From positions 89,928 to 153,927 of the forward strand of contig JAAERX010000002.1 in NCBI GenBank assembly GCA_024229935.1: 64,000 bases of DNA. Direction: 5' to 3'. The notes under the pieces were generated by a model. It saw only the letters and a list, made by a program, of their open reading frames with translations. It was not told the origin of the DNA and searched no databases. The position numbers were made by a program, and so were the translations under genes. Shown here piece by piece: positions 50,092-58,618 of the stretch. Origin of the DNA: Gammaproteobacteria bacterium (GTDB lineage: Bacteria; Pseudomonadota; Gammaproteobacteria; Steroidobacterales; GCA-2729495). Each line of letters starts with the position of its first letter. Position 1 is the first letter of the stretch.

Positions 50092-50191
50092 ATTTCCACC
50101 TATATCGGCATAAAATCCAAGCCACTACATTTAGAACCGGTCAAAATTGAATACTGCTGATGCAGCTCAACAGAGTGAGACTGCCCTGATT

Positions 50192-50527
50192 ATGAAAATT
50201 CACCACTATTTAGTGCTTATTCTGGCCTGTTTACTGGCCACAGCAAGTCTGGCAGACCCTAAAATACCTACCAGCCAGCGGCAACAGGAATTAATGCAGC
50301 TGTTACTGGATGACTGCGGGTCTTGCCATGGGATGACTATGAATGGTGGACTGGGGCCACCCCTGCAACAGAGCAATCTGGCCGGGAAGCCTGATGAATA
50401 TATTTTTGTCACAATTCGAAATGGCACAGCTGGAACACCTATGCCTCCCTGGCATCAATTTTTAACTGATGACGAGATTTACTGGATGATTGATGTCCTG
50501 CGTAAAGAAACATGGAAGAAAGAATAA
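50192..50527 (+). CDS. nirC: Periplasmic cytochrome c of the heme d1 cluster (NirC-like)
   Basis: 111 residues from the ATG at 50192. I prefer this start because it places a clean signal peptide (MKIHHYLVLILACLLATASL) at the N-terminus; an upstream TTG would add 15 polar residues. One heme-c site, CGSCH (42-46), with the likely distal ligand Met84 in GTPMPPW. NirC-type cytochromes pass electrons in denitrification and are suggested to take part in heme d1 maturation. Its stop codon abuts the nirF start. Confidence 0.8.
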   Translation: MKIHHYLVLILACLLATASLADPKIPTSQRQQELMQLLLDDCGSCHGMTMNGGLGPPLQQSNLAGKPDEYIFVTIRNGTAGTPMPPWHQFLTDDEIYWMIDVLRKETWKKE

Positions 50528-51715
50528 ATGCGCTGCTTAAGTTTAATTTGTCTGCTAATCATTTCACTATCTGCTCACTCTGCCAAGTTGCCTGGATGTA
50601 GTGGCCGTGAAGCTATTGGCGACCGTGGCGTCATCGTGGAGCGTGCCAGTGGATCTGTGGTGATCGTCAATTCGACCAGTCAAGAATTACTGTGCCGTGT
50701 TGAAGGACTCGGGGATTTATCCCATGCATCAATGGTGTTTTCCCGTGATGAACAATATGCCTATATTTTTGGTCGTGACGGAGGCTTAAGTAAAGTTGAT
50801 GTGCTTAACGGACGGCTGGAAAACCGTATTATTCAGGCGGGCAATGCTATTGGTGGTGCAATCTCACAAGACGGCCAGATCATTGCAGTTTCCAACTACG
50901 AACCAGGCGGCGTTCGGTTATTTACAGCAGATACTCTGACGGCTCTGGCCACAATTGAAGCCAAAACTGACGCCTTCCCAGAAGGGGCAAAAGTCGTTGG
51001 GCTAACTGATGCACCTGAAAACCAGATTATATTCAGCCTCTATAATGCAGGCGAAATCTGGCAGGCCAGTCTTGATAATCCGAAGAAGCCAGAAATCAAG
51101 AAGTACCTGAACATCGGGTCCCTTCCCTACGATGCCTTAATAGCCCCTGATGGTCGCTACTACATGGCAGGGCTCTTTGGTGAAGACGGCATTGCCAAAC
51201 TTGACCTCTGGTACCCAGAAAAGGGTGTAGAAAAAATTCTAGGTGATTATGGCAAAGGCGATAAGAAACTACCGGTTTACAAGATGCCGCATCTGGAAGG
51301 CTGGACTTTTGCGGGTGATCTCGTCTTCTTGCCAGCCATTGGGCACCATGAAGTACTTGCTATCAAAACAACTAACTGGGAGCTGAGCTCTCGCATCCCA
51401 TTACTTGGCCAGCCTGTATTTACCATGGCGCGACCTGATGCCCGCCAGATATGGGTGAACTTTGCTTTCCCAAACAACAAATGGCTGCAGGTCATTGATA
51501 CCAAATCTGCAAGCGTCATTAAAAAGCTTGAGGCCGGGCCAGGGGTAATGCACATGGAGTTCACGCCCAGAGGTGAACACATATGGGTATCAGTACGTGA
51601 TGAAAATAAGGTAAAGATTTATGACACACGAACTTTTGAGCTGCTTAAAGTGCTCAATGTAGAGAGTCCCAGCGGCATTTTCTTTACTGCACGCGCGCAT
51701 AAAATAGGCCTTTGA
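50528..51715 (+). CDS. nirF: Heme d1 biosynthesis protein NirF
   Basis: 395 residues with a signal peptide (MRCLSLICLLIISLSAHS) and a beta-propeller-type mature part like the d1 domain of nitrite reductase (SVVIVNSTSQELLCRVEG, GWTFAGDLVFLPAIGHHEV, PGVMHMEFTPRGEHIWVSVR). NirF binds a heme d1 precursor in the periplasm and is essential for heme d1 formation. It matches NirF in length and in its place between nirC and nirD. Confidence 0.9.
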   Translation: MRCLSLICLLIISLSAHSAKLPGCSGREAIGDRGVIVERASGSVVIVNSTSQELLCRVEGLGDLSHASMVFSRDEQYAYIFGRDGGLSKVDVLNGRLENRIIQAGNAIGGAISQDGQIIAVSNYEPGGVRLFTADTLTALATIEAKTDAFPEGAKVVGLTDAPENQIIFSLYNAGEIWQASLDNPKKPEIKKYLNIGSLPYDALIAPDGRYYMAGLFGEDGIAKLDLWYPEKGVEKILGDYGKGDKKLPVYKMPHLEGWTFAGDLVFLPAIGHHEVLAIKTTNWELSSRIPLLGQPVFTMARPDARQIWVNFAFPNNKWLQVIDTKSASVIKKLEAGPGVMHMEFTPRGEHIWVSVRDENKVKIYDTRTFELLKVLNVESPSGIFFTARAHKIGL

Positions 51716-51716
51716 C

Positions 51717-52166
51717 ATGCTTGATGACATTGACCAACAGCTGCTGCAGTCTTACCAGCGTGACTTCCCCTTAACTGAAAATCCATTTCAGGAAATCGGA
51801 GCAGCACTGGGAATAGAAGAAGAGGAAGTAATACATCGTTATCAGCGCCTTCAGGAAGAAGGCTTTATTAGCCGTATTGGCCCTCTGGTCAATCATGCAA
51901 AAGTTGGCGCCTCTACGCTTGTGGCAATCGCAGCACCTCCGGACACCATTGAAACCAATGCCGAAATCATTAACAGTTATGTAGAGATAAACCATAACTA
52001 CCTCCGCGAACATCACTACAACCTCTGGTTTGTAGTAACCGCCAAAGATGAAGCAAGAATGCACACAGTGATATCAGAAATAGAAAGCCGTACAGGCTGT
52101 AACGCACTGGTGCTCCCCATGGTGAAAAGTTTTTATATCGACCTGGGGTTTAAGCTGTGGCAATAG
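51717..52166 (+). CDS. nirD: Siroheme decarboxylase subunit NirD
   Basis: 149 residues of the AsnC/Lrp-like siroheme decarboxylase family. The N-terminal winged helix (LDDIDQQLLQSYQRDFPLTE, IHRYQRLQEEGFISRIGPL) has no DNA-binding role in this family. The C-domain motif NYLREHHYNLWFVVTA is shared with nirG here. NirDLGH remove the acetate side chains at C12 and C18 of siroheme. It starts one base after nirF. Assigned as nirD by order (C-F-D-L-G-H-J). Confidence 0.88.
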   Translation: MLDDIDQQLLQSYQRDFPLTENPFQEIGAALGIEEEEVIHRYQRLQEEGFISRIGPLVNHAKVGASTLVAIAAPPDTIETNAEIINSYVEINHNYLREHHYNLWFVVTAKDEARMHTVISEIESRTGCNALVLPMVKSFYIDLGFKLWQ

Positions 52167-52624
52167 ACTCTGAAAAACTGATTGCAGCCATGCAGGATGG
52201 GTTACCCATCTGCCCCCACCCCTATACAAATCTTGCCAAGCAGTTTGCGTGCACAGAGCAGGAAATCATCAGCGCAATTGCTGAACTTAAAGATACTGAT
52301 GTTCTGAATAGATTTGGCGTCATCGTAAAACACCGGCGTCTGGGCTATAACGCAAATGCCATGGTTGTCTGGAATATTGACGATGAGCATATCGAGCGCC
52401 TGGGCGAAAAACTGGCAGCAGAGCCTAGTGTGACCTTGTGTTATCAGCGCCCCAGAAACCTGCCCCACTGGCCCTACAACCTCTTTACCATGCTACACGG
52501 CAAGGAAAGATCAGCCGTCATTAGGATCCTTGATGATATCCGGGCGCGGCTATCCATAGACAGTGACTATGATGTGCTGTTCTCAACCCGGTGTTTTAAA
52601 CAACGAGGGGCACGGTACTTCTGA
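52157..52624 (+). CDS. nirL: Siroheme decarboxylase subunit NirL
   Basis: 155 residues, GTG start inside the end of nirD (ten-base overlap), so translation is coupled. Same family: MQDGLPICPHPYTNLAKQF, RFGVIVKHRRLGYNANAMVV and the C-domain RNLPHWPYNLFTMLHG, the variant also seen in nirH. The name follows gene order; L and H cannot be separated by sequence reading alone. Confidence 0.82.
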   Translation: MAIDSEKLIAAMQDGLPICPHPYTNLAKQFACTEQEIISAIAELKDTDVLNRFGVIVKHRRLGYNANAMVVWNIDDEHIERLGEKLAAEPSVTLCYQRPRNLPHWPYNLFTMLHGKERSAVIRILDDIRARLSIDSDYDVLFSTRCFKQRGARYF

Positions 52625-53100
52625 TGCAGGAGTTAAATAAGAAAACCGCTGAACTAACCAGCCAGGAAAAACTGGTCATAAACAGTCTGCAGGGAGGGTT
52701 CCCTGTATGTGCCCGACCGTTTGCCAAAGTAGCCAGCCAGATTGGCATGGATGAGCAGTCGCTCATTGATATCATTACCAATCTGAAAGATCGAAATATT
52801 ATTTCCCGCTTTGGCCCACTCTTTGATATTCAGAAAATTGGTGGCAATTTTTGTTTGTGTGCAATCTCAACACCTCCGGATGCATGGGAGAAAACCGCTG
52901 ATCAGTTAAATGAGATGCCTGAGGTAGCACATAATTATTTACGCACTCATGAATATAATTTGTGGTTTGTGCTTGCCATAGAAACAGCTGGGCAGCTGAC
53001 AGAAACGGTAGCTAAAATTGAGCAAGTGACCGGTTATCCTGTGCTCGCATTACCAAAAGAAAAAGAATACTTCGTCGGCCTGAATTTTGAAGTGCAATAG
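52624..53100 (+). CDS. nirG: Siroheme decarboxylase subunit NirG
   Basis: 158 residues. Winged-helix start SLQGGFPVCARPFAKVASQI, then RFGPLFDIQKIGGNFCLCAI and the C-domain NYLRTHEYNLWFVLAIE, closely resembling nirD in this cluster. Its ATG overlaps the nirL stop by one base (TGATG). Part of the NirDLGH complex acting on siroheme in the cytoplasm. Confidence 0.85.
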   Translation: MQELNKKTAELTSQEKLVINSLQGGFPVCARPFAKVASQIGMDEQSLIDIITNLKDRNIISRFGPLFDIQKIGGNFCLCAISTPPDAWEKTADQLNEMPEVAHNYLRTHEYNLWFVLAIETAGQLTETVAKIEQVTGYPVLALPKEKEYFVGLNFEVQ

Positions 53101-53589
53101 ATGACTACAGATAGAGACATTATTACAGCCATGCAGGAAGGCTTGCCTGTTTGCCCCGAACCTTATGCAGCTATTGCTGAGCAGCTCAATATTGATGAAC
53201 AGGAGCTTCACACACGTATTGAGCAGATGCTGGAAAGCGGCACTATCCGTCGCGTTGGACTGGTTCCCAATCATTACCGGATTGGCTACAGGTACAATGC
53301 CATGACAGTTTGGGCTCTCGACGATCAAAAGGTTGATACCATTGGCGAACTGCTGGGCAAACAACCCAGCGTCAGCCACTGTTACAAACGCCCTACCCAG
53401 CTACCATCATGGCCATTCAATCTGTTTGCCATGGTGCATGGCCGCTCACTGAATGAGGTGAATGAGAAGATTGAAGCGTTGCGCCTATTAATTGGTGATA
53501 ACTGCAGGCAATCAGAAGTACTGTTCAGTGAGAAAATCCTGAAGAAGACAGGACTGAGGCTTAAAAATAGGAACCCGAAAAATGCTTAG
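53101..53589 (+). CDS. nirH: Siroheme decarboxylase subunit NirH
   Basis: 162 residues. MQEGLPVCPEPYAAIAEQL, RRVGLVPNHYRIGYRYNAMT and the C-domain TQLPSWPFNLFAMVHG, pairing with nirL. It starts directly after the nirG stop and overlaps nirJ by eight bases. Named by order. Confidence 0.83.
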   Translation: MTTDRDIITAMQEGLPVCPEPYAAIAEQLNIDEQELHTRIEQMLESGTIRRVGLVPNHYRIGYRYNAMTVWALDDQKVDTIGELLGKQPSVSHCYKRPTQLPSWPFNLFAMVHGRSLNEVNEKIEALRLLIGDNCRQSEVLFSEKILKKTGLRLKNRNPKNA

Positions 53590-54802
53590 AGTCACTGAAT
53601 ATCTGAGTTTACTTCAGTCAAATGACCCACTGCCACCCGCCCGCAAGCCTAAAGGCCCGGTGGTTATCTGGAATCTGATTAGGCGCTGTAACCTGGCCTG
53701 CAAACACTGTTACTCCATCTCAGCAGATACTGATTTTCCTGGTGAGCTATCCACTAATGAAGTGTATGCGGTGATGGATGACCTGAAGGCCTATGGAGTA
53801 CCAGTACTTATACTATCCGGCGGTGAACCTCTGTTACGACCGGATATCTATGATATTGCCAGACGTGCCAAAGCCATGGGTTTCTATACTGCACTTTCAA
53901 GTAACGGCACTCTGATTGATGAAGAACATGCACGTCAAATTGCTGATATTGATTTTGAATATGTAGGCATAAGCCTGGATGGCATTGGCAAGGTTCATGA
54001 CCAGTTCAGACGTAAGGAAGGCGCCTATGACAATGCACTGAATGCCATTCGCTTACTCAAGAAACGACATGTCAAAACCGGCCTTCGTTTTACGCTGACC
54101 GAAGATAATCGGGAACACTTTGAACCCGTCATGGATCTGACACGTTCTGAGGGTGTTGATAAATTTTATCTTTCTCATTTGAATTATGGCGGGCGCGGCA
54201 ACCGTAATCGCAAAGACGATGTCGTACACAAAGCTACACGAGATGCGGTGACCTTCTTTATAGAAAGAGCCTGGGAAGATGTTCAGCAGGGCAGAAAAAT
54301 TGACTATGTATCCGGCAATAATGATGCGGATGGTGTATTCCTTCTGTTCTGGGTCAGAAAAAACTTCCCCGAACAGGCAGAAAGGATGGAAACCGTCCTA
54401 AAAAACTGGGGCGGCAACGGCTCAGGCAAAACCGTGGCCAATATCGACAATATAGGGAATGTGCACCCGGATACATTCTGGTGGCAATACAGTATTGGCA
54501 GTATTAAAGAACGGCCATTTTCTGATATCTGGTCAGACACCAGTAATGCGCTTATGGCAGGTCTTAAACAGGAACCAAGACAACTGAAAGGCCGCTGTGG
54601 AGCCTGTCAGTATCTAAATATCTGCGGTGGCAATGCCCGCATTAGGCCTTATCAACTCACGGGCGACCCCTGGGAAGAAGATCCGGCCTGCTATCTGAAT
54701 GATGAAGAAATCGGTGTAGAAATGCCTGAAGAAAGAGCGCCCGTACAGCCCTATAACCGTAGTAAAGACCTGCATTATAAAAAATCACCCGATCAGCTCT
54801 AA
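53582..54802 (+). CDS. nirJ: Radical SAM heme d1 biosynthesis protein NirJ
   Basis: NirJ removes the propionate chains of didecarboxysiroheme and installs the oxo groups of heme d1. 406 residues: the radical-SAM cluster CNLACKHC (C36, C40, C43), the GGEP motif (80-83) and a C-terminal SPASM-like cluster region with CGACQYLNIC (C339, C342, C348) and C370. It overlaps nirH by eight bases. Confidence 0.93.
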   Translation: MLRVTEYLSLLQSNDPLPPARKPKGPVVIWNLIRRCNLACKHCYSISADTDFPGELSTNEVYAVMDDLKAYGVPVLILSGGEPLLRPDIYDIARRAKAMGFYTALSSNGTLIDEEHARQIADIDFEYVGISLDGIGKVHDQFRRKEGAYDNALNAIRLLKKRHVKTGLRFTLTEDNREHFEPVMDLTRSEGVDKFYLSHLNYGGRGNRNRKDDVVHKATRDAVTFFIERAWEDVQQGRKIDYVSGNNDADGVFLLFWVRKNFPEQAERMETVLKNWGGNGSGKTVANIDNIGNVHPDTFWWQYSIGSIKERPFSDIWSDTSNALMAGLKQEPRQLKGRCGACQYLNICGGNARIRPYQLTGDPWEEDPACYLNDEEIGVEMPEERAPVQPYNRSKDLHYKKSPDQL

Positions 54803-54826
54803 CGGGCACTAACTGAATATAAAAGT

Positions 54827-56341
54827 ATGTGCAAAATAAACCCTGCATCAGTTCTCCTGATATCATTTTTAGCAGCGGCCAGCTCACTGGCTCAGGCCAA
54901 CGAAGCCTATCAACAGCACTGCGCCAGTTGTCATGGCACAGACAGAGCCGGGCTCATGGGCCCTGCCCTGCTGCCGGAAAATCTTGCCCGGCTGCGTAAG
55001 CCAGCTGCACTTGATGTTGTGAATAATGGCCGAGTAGCCACGCAAATGCCTGCATTCAAAGATGTACTGGATGCCGATAAGTTGCAGCAGGTAGTGGATT
55101 ACATCTACAGCACACCGGAGACCATGCCGAGCTGGAATGACGACATGATTCGCGCCTCCCGCAAAACTCTTACTACTGAAAAACCAGGGTCTGAACCCAG
55201 CTTTAATGCAGACCTTGAAAATGTTTTCGTGGTAGTGGAATCAGGCGATCACCATGTCACAATACTCAACGGAGACACATTTGAAGTCATCACGCGCTTC
55301 AAATCACACTTTGCACTTCATGGCGGTCCCAAATTTACCCGGGATGCCCATTTTGTTTACTTCGCCTCCAGGGATGGCTGGGTCAGCAAGTACGATCTTT
55401 ACAATTTACGTTTTGTCAGTGAGGTCAGGGTTGGCATCAACACCCGTAACATTGCTGTATCTGATGGCGGCGAGTATGTGATTGCCGCCAATTACTGGCC
55501 ACACTCACTGGTGGTATTAGACGGTCGGGATCTGTCTTTGATCAAAACCATTGATGTCACTTCTCTGGAAGGTGAATCTTCACGGGTCAGTGCTGTTTAC
55601 CATGCCCGCTCCCGGCAGAGCTTTGTTGCGGCACTAAAGGATGTCCCGGAACTGTGGGAGATACCTTATGACCTTAAGCAACCCTCACCACCGACAATGC
55701 CCAAACGGATTGTCATGAATGCCATTCTGGATGATTTCTTTTTCTCACCCGATTATGAAAAAGTCATGGGTGCAACCAGGCCTCTGGATTCAGGCACCAG
55801 TGGTGAAATAGGTACGGGACAGGTGGTGGACCTGACACTTGGACGCAAGGTCGCCGACCTGGACCTTCCCGGTATGCCTCACTTGGGCTCTGGCATCAGC
55901 TGGCAATATGAAGATCGTATGATTATGGCCTCCCCCAATTTACGGGATGCCGAAGTCTCCATTATTGACCTGGAAAACTGGCAGACCATCAAACGTATTG
56001 AAACCAAGGGCCCCGGGTTTTTCATGCGCTCACATGAAAAAACACCCTATGCATGGGTGGATGTGTTTTTCGGGCCGCACAAAGACAAAATTCATATCAT
56101 TGATAAATCCACACTGGAAATGGTCCGTACCCTGCAGCCGGAACCCGGCAAAACGGTGGCACATGTAGAATTTACCAAAGACGGACAATTTGCTCTGGTC
56201 AGCGTGATTGAAAACGAGGGGGCTCTCATTGTCTATGATGCCAACACATTTGAAGAAGTAACCCGACTGCCCATGTCACGCCCGGTGGGCAAATACAATG
56301 TCTATAACAAGACACACCTGTCCACCGGAACAAGTCACTAG
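54827..56341 (+). CDS. nirN: Cytochrome cd1-like dihydro-heme d1 dehydrogenase NirN
   Basis: 504 residues with a signal peptide (to about residue 24), one cytochrome c domain (CASCH, 32-36) and an eight-bladed d1-type propeller. RVGINTRNIAVSDGGEYVIA and NYWPHSLVVLDG are NirN-like. The NirS segment that follows the equivalent WPPQYVIMDG (a longer insert with the NirS active-site histidines) does not match, and the length fits NirN rather than NirS (about 560). NirN performs the last dehydrogenation of heme d1 in the periplasm. Last gene of the operon, convergent with cysG. Confidence 0.85.
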   Translation: MCKINPASVLLISFLAAASSLAQANEAYQQHCASCHGTDRAGLMGPALLPENLARLRKPAALDVVNNGRVATQMPAFKDVLDADKLQQVVDYIYSTPETMPSWNDDMIRASRKTLTTEKPGSEPSFNADLENVFVVVESGDHHVTILNGDTFEVITRFKSHFALHGGPKFTRDAHFVYFASRDGWVSKYDLYNLRFVSEVRVGINTRNIAVSDGGEYVIAANYWPHSLVVLDGRDLSLIKTIDVTSLEGESSRVSAVYHARSRQSFVAALKDVPELWEIPYDLKQPSPPTMPKRIVMNAILDDFFFSPDYEKVMGATRPLDSGTSGEIGTGQVVDLTLGRKVADLDLPGMPHLGSGISWQYEDRMIMASPNLRDAEVSIIDLENWQTIKRIETKGPGFFMRSHEKTPYAWVDVFFGPHKDKIHIIDKSTLEMVRTLQPEPGKTVAHVEFTKDGQFALVSVIENEGALIVYDANTFEEVTRLPMSRPVGKYNVYNKTHLSTGTSH

Positions 56342-56382
56342 GAATAAGTCACCAGGAACAGGCAACAATAAAGGTTGATTAA

Positions 56383-57783
56383 CTAGGCGGTAGCAGTTGT
56401 ATCCGCTTCTCTGTACCACTTAAGCTGCTCATGCAGGTTCACAACCTCTCCAACAATAATCAGGCAGGGTGAGGTCATACCTGCAGCGGTAGATTTATCA
56501 AAAATATTGGCTAGTGTGCCAATCACTATTTTCTGATTCGGCATAGTGGCATTACGGACAACAGCCACCGGCATCTCAGCTGACAGGCCATGCGCTATCA
56601 TTTTTTCAGAAATAATAGCCAGCCCCAGCAACCCCATGTAAATCACAGCAGTCTGATTGGGCTGGGTAAGCATCTCCCAGTTAAGGTCTACGGTATCGTT
56701 ACGCAGATGCCCGGTAGCGAAAACAACCGACTGCGCATAATCACGATGTGTAAGCGGTATCCCACAGTAACTTGAACAGCCCAGAGCAGAAGTAATACCG
56801 GGCACAACCTGAAAAGAAATCCCATGATTCATTAACTCAGAAATTTCTTCACCACCACGGCCAAATACAAATGGATCACCACCCTTGAGACGTACAACCC
56901 GTTTGCCTTCCTGAGCAAGCTTTACCAGCAAGGCATTAATATCTTCCTGAGGCATGGAATGCTTTGACGAGGCTTTGCCGGCATAGATTCTTTCTGCATC
57001 CCTGCGTGCCAGGTTAACAATCTCCGGCGAGAGCAAGCGATCATAAATCACCACATCAGCACGCTGTAACAAACGAACTGCTTTAAAGGTCATCAGCTCA
57101 GGGTCACCAGGCCCACCACCAACCAGGGCAACTTCACCTGCTGAGGAAATCTCTTCAGCATCATCAACCAGTAGCTCCTGGAGCTGCTGCTCACCTGCCT
57201 CAAAATCACCGCGATAAACCTTATCAGCAACCTCACCCTCAAAAATAAGCTCCCAAAATCGCCGGCGTACCGTAATGCTCGTGAAACGATCTTTAACGGC
57301 TTGCCGGTAGTTTTTTGCAAGCTCACCCAATCTGCCAAGCGTCTGCGGCAGGATAGCTTCGATTTTTGCCCTGGTCAGGCGCGCCAAAACCGGTGCTGCA
57401 CCCGAACTGCCAACGGCCACAATAATCGGATCACGATCAACAACAGCTGGCACAATAAAACTGCATAAGGCCGGGTTATCCACCACATTCACCGGGATAT
57501 CACGCTCCATTGCCAGCTTAGAAATATTCGTATTAATTTTTTGACTGGAGGTAGCAACAATAACGATAGCAGTACCATCAAGATGATGCGGCTGAAATTC
57601 TTCCTGCAGGCACTCAGGCGCGGGTTTTAGATCAGCAAACTCAGCCCGTATTTCCGGGGCAACAACCTTCACTGCCGCCCCCGCACTCAGCAAAAGCTCA
57701 GCCTTACGTAAAGCAACCGGTCCACCACCAACGACGAGGCAGGGGCGGTTTTGAATATTGAGAAAGATGGGCAAAAAATCCAT
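56383..57783 (-). CDS. cysG: Siroheme synthase CysG (trifunctional)
   Basis: 466 residues (E. coli 457). The N-terminal half is the precorrin-2 dehydrogenase/ferrochelatase with an NAD site (CLVVGGGPVALRKAELLL) and VDNPALCSFIVPAVVDRDPI. The C-terminal half is uroporphyrinogen-III methyltransferase (GEVALVGGGPGDPELMTFKA, VIYDRLLSPEIVNLA, RLKGGDPFVFGRGGEE). It makes siroheme from uroporphyrinogen III. Only 41 bases separate its end from nirN, and no nirE is present, so it may also feed heme d1 synthesis. Confidence 0.96.
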   Translation of the reverse strand: MDFLPIFLNIQNRPCLVVGGGPVALRKAELLLSAGAAVKVVAPEIRAEFADLKPAPECLQEEFQPHHLDGTAIVIVATSSQKINTNISKLAMERDIPVNVVDNPALCSFIVPAVVDRDPIIVAVGSSGAAPVLARLTRAKIEAILPQTLGRLGELAKNYRQAVKDRFTSITVRRRFWELIFEGEVADKVYRGDFEAGEQQLQELLVDDAEEISSAGEVALVGGGPGDPELMTFKAVRLLQRADVVIYDRLLSPEIVNLARRDAERIYAGKASSKHSMPQEDINALLVKLAQEGKRVVRLKGGDPFVFGRGGEEISELMNHGISFQVVPGITSALGCSSYCGIPLTHRDYAQSVVFATGHLRNDTVDLNWEMLTQPNQTAVIYMGLLGLAIISEKMIAHGLSAEMPVAVVRNATMPNQKIVIGTLANIFDKSTAAGMTSPCLIIVGEVVNLHEQLKWYREADTTATA

Positions 57784-57826
57784 AAGCGGGGCATCGTATC
57801 CTTAGCCAAGGGATAAAAAAAGCCCT

Positions 57827-57850
57827 AAATCCAGCACTCTGGATTTTTTT
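57827..57850. terminator. Bidirectional intrinsic terminator or cysG attenuator
   Basis: A perfect eight-pair stem AAATCCAG (57827-57834) and CTGGATTT (57839-57846) around CACT, followed by TTTT on the plus strand. On the minus strand it is followed by AGGGC and seven Ts. It lies 44 bases ahead of the cysG start. The rest of the 394-base gap to 58177 holds no gene. Confidence 0.6.
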
Positions 57851-58177
57851 ACAAATACCCGGTGCTTTACGGCAGAGTCACCCCATTATGCCGGTCAAAT
57901 ACCATCAATTTGCCCAGAAATGGAGTTTATCCACCTAAATGATACCGCCAGCAAAGACTCATACCAACTGGATATAGGCCCTACCCAGCCCGGGAGGGCG
58001 CCAAAATAGAATACGTTAATAAGCAGTATCCACTATAAGAGAAATGCCTAAATACGGCTCTTAACTACAGCAGAGAATATTTTCATTCTTTACAATATCC
58101 GCATATCCCAAATCATTGATAGCAGGCAAAAACCTTAGCCCTGCCAAACACCAATACAAATTCAGGACATATACAGT

Positions 58178-58618
58178 ATGCAAATCATTAGTCAGTACAT
58201 GCAGCAAAACCATCGTGAGTGTGATGAGCTTTTTGTTCATGTTGAAGCAAGCGCCAGTGATGGTAACTGGGCGGATACTGCCAGCCACTTTGAGAGCTTT
58301 AATAAGTTGCTTGAACAACATCTCAATATGGAAGAACAAGTGTTGTTCCCTGCCTTTGAAACTGAGACAGGCCACACTCAGGGTCCAACAGCAGTCATGC
58401 GCATGGAGCACGAACAAATACGTGGCCTGATTGCCGAATTAAAGACCTGCTATGAGAATCAGGACTCACAACGATTTCTTGGGCTGTCAGAATCTCTGAT
58501 GATGCTCATTCAGCAACACAATATGAAAGAAGAACAGATGCTGTACCCTATGACAGACCAGGCGCTCAGTGATACCGCAGCCGTACTTGCAGACATGCAG
58601 GCACTCGGAGAAGCATGA
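58178..58618 (+). CDS. Hemerythrin-like (HHE) protein
   Basis: 146 residues of four-helix-bundle type. Diiron ligands are visible as two HHE repeats: His12, His48 with EE at 52-53 (QHLNMEEQ), His78 (EHEQI) and His114 with EE at 118-119 (QHNMKEEQ). Such proteins bind oxygen or NO, or repair iron-sulfur clusters under nitrosative stress. It overlaps the next gene by four bases. Its position beside the nir genes suggests an NO-related role. Confidence 0.85.
   Translation: MQIISQYMQQNHRECDELFVHVEASASDGNWADTASHFESFNKLLEQHLNMEEQVLFPAFETETGHTQGPTAVMRMEHEQIRGLIAELKTCYENQDSQRFLGLSESLMMLIQQHNMKEEQMLYPMTDQALSDTAAVLADMQALGEA

Noticed and set aside
50147..50191. TTG start 15 codons upstream for the nirC product
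   Set aside because: It would place polar residues before a well-formed signal peptide that begins at the ATG at 50192.
54827..56341. Considered as nirS (cytochrome cd1 nitrite reductase)
   Set aside because: The cytochrome c and propeller layout fits both, but the length (504) and the GINTRNIAVSDGG-type segment match NirN, and the expected NirS histidine-bearing insert was not seen.
56383..57783. Considered as nirE (stand-alone uroporphyrinogen-III methyltransferase)
   Set aside because: The gene carries the extra N-terminal dehydrogenase/ferrochelatase half, so it is full-length CysG.
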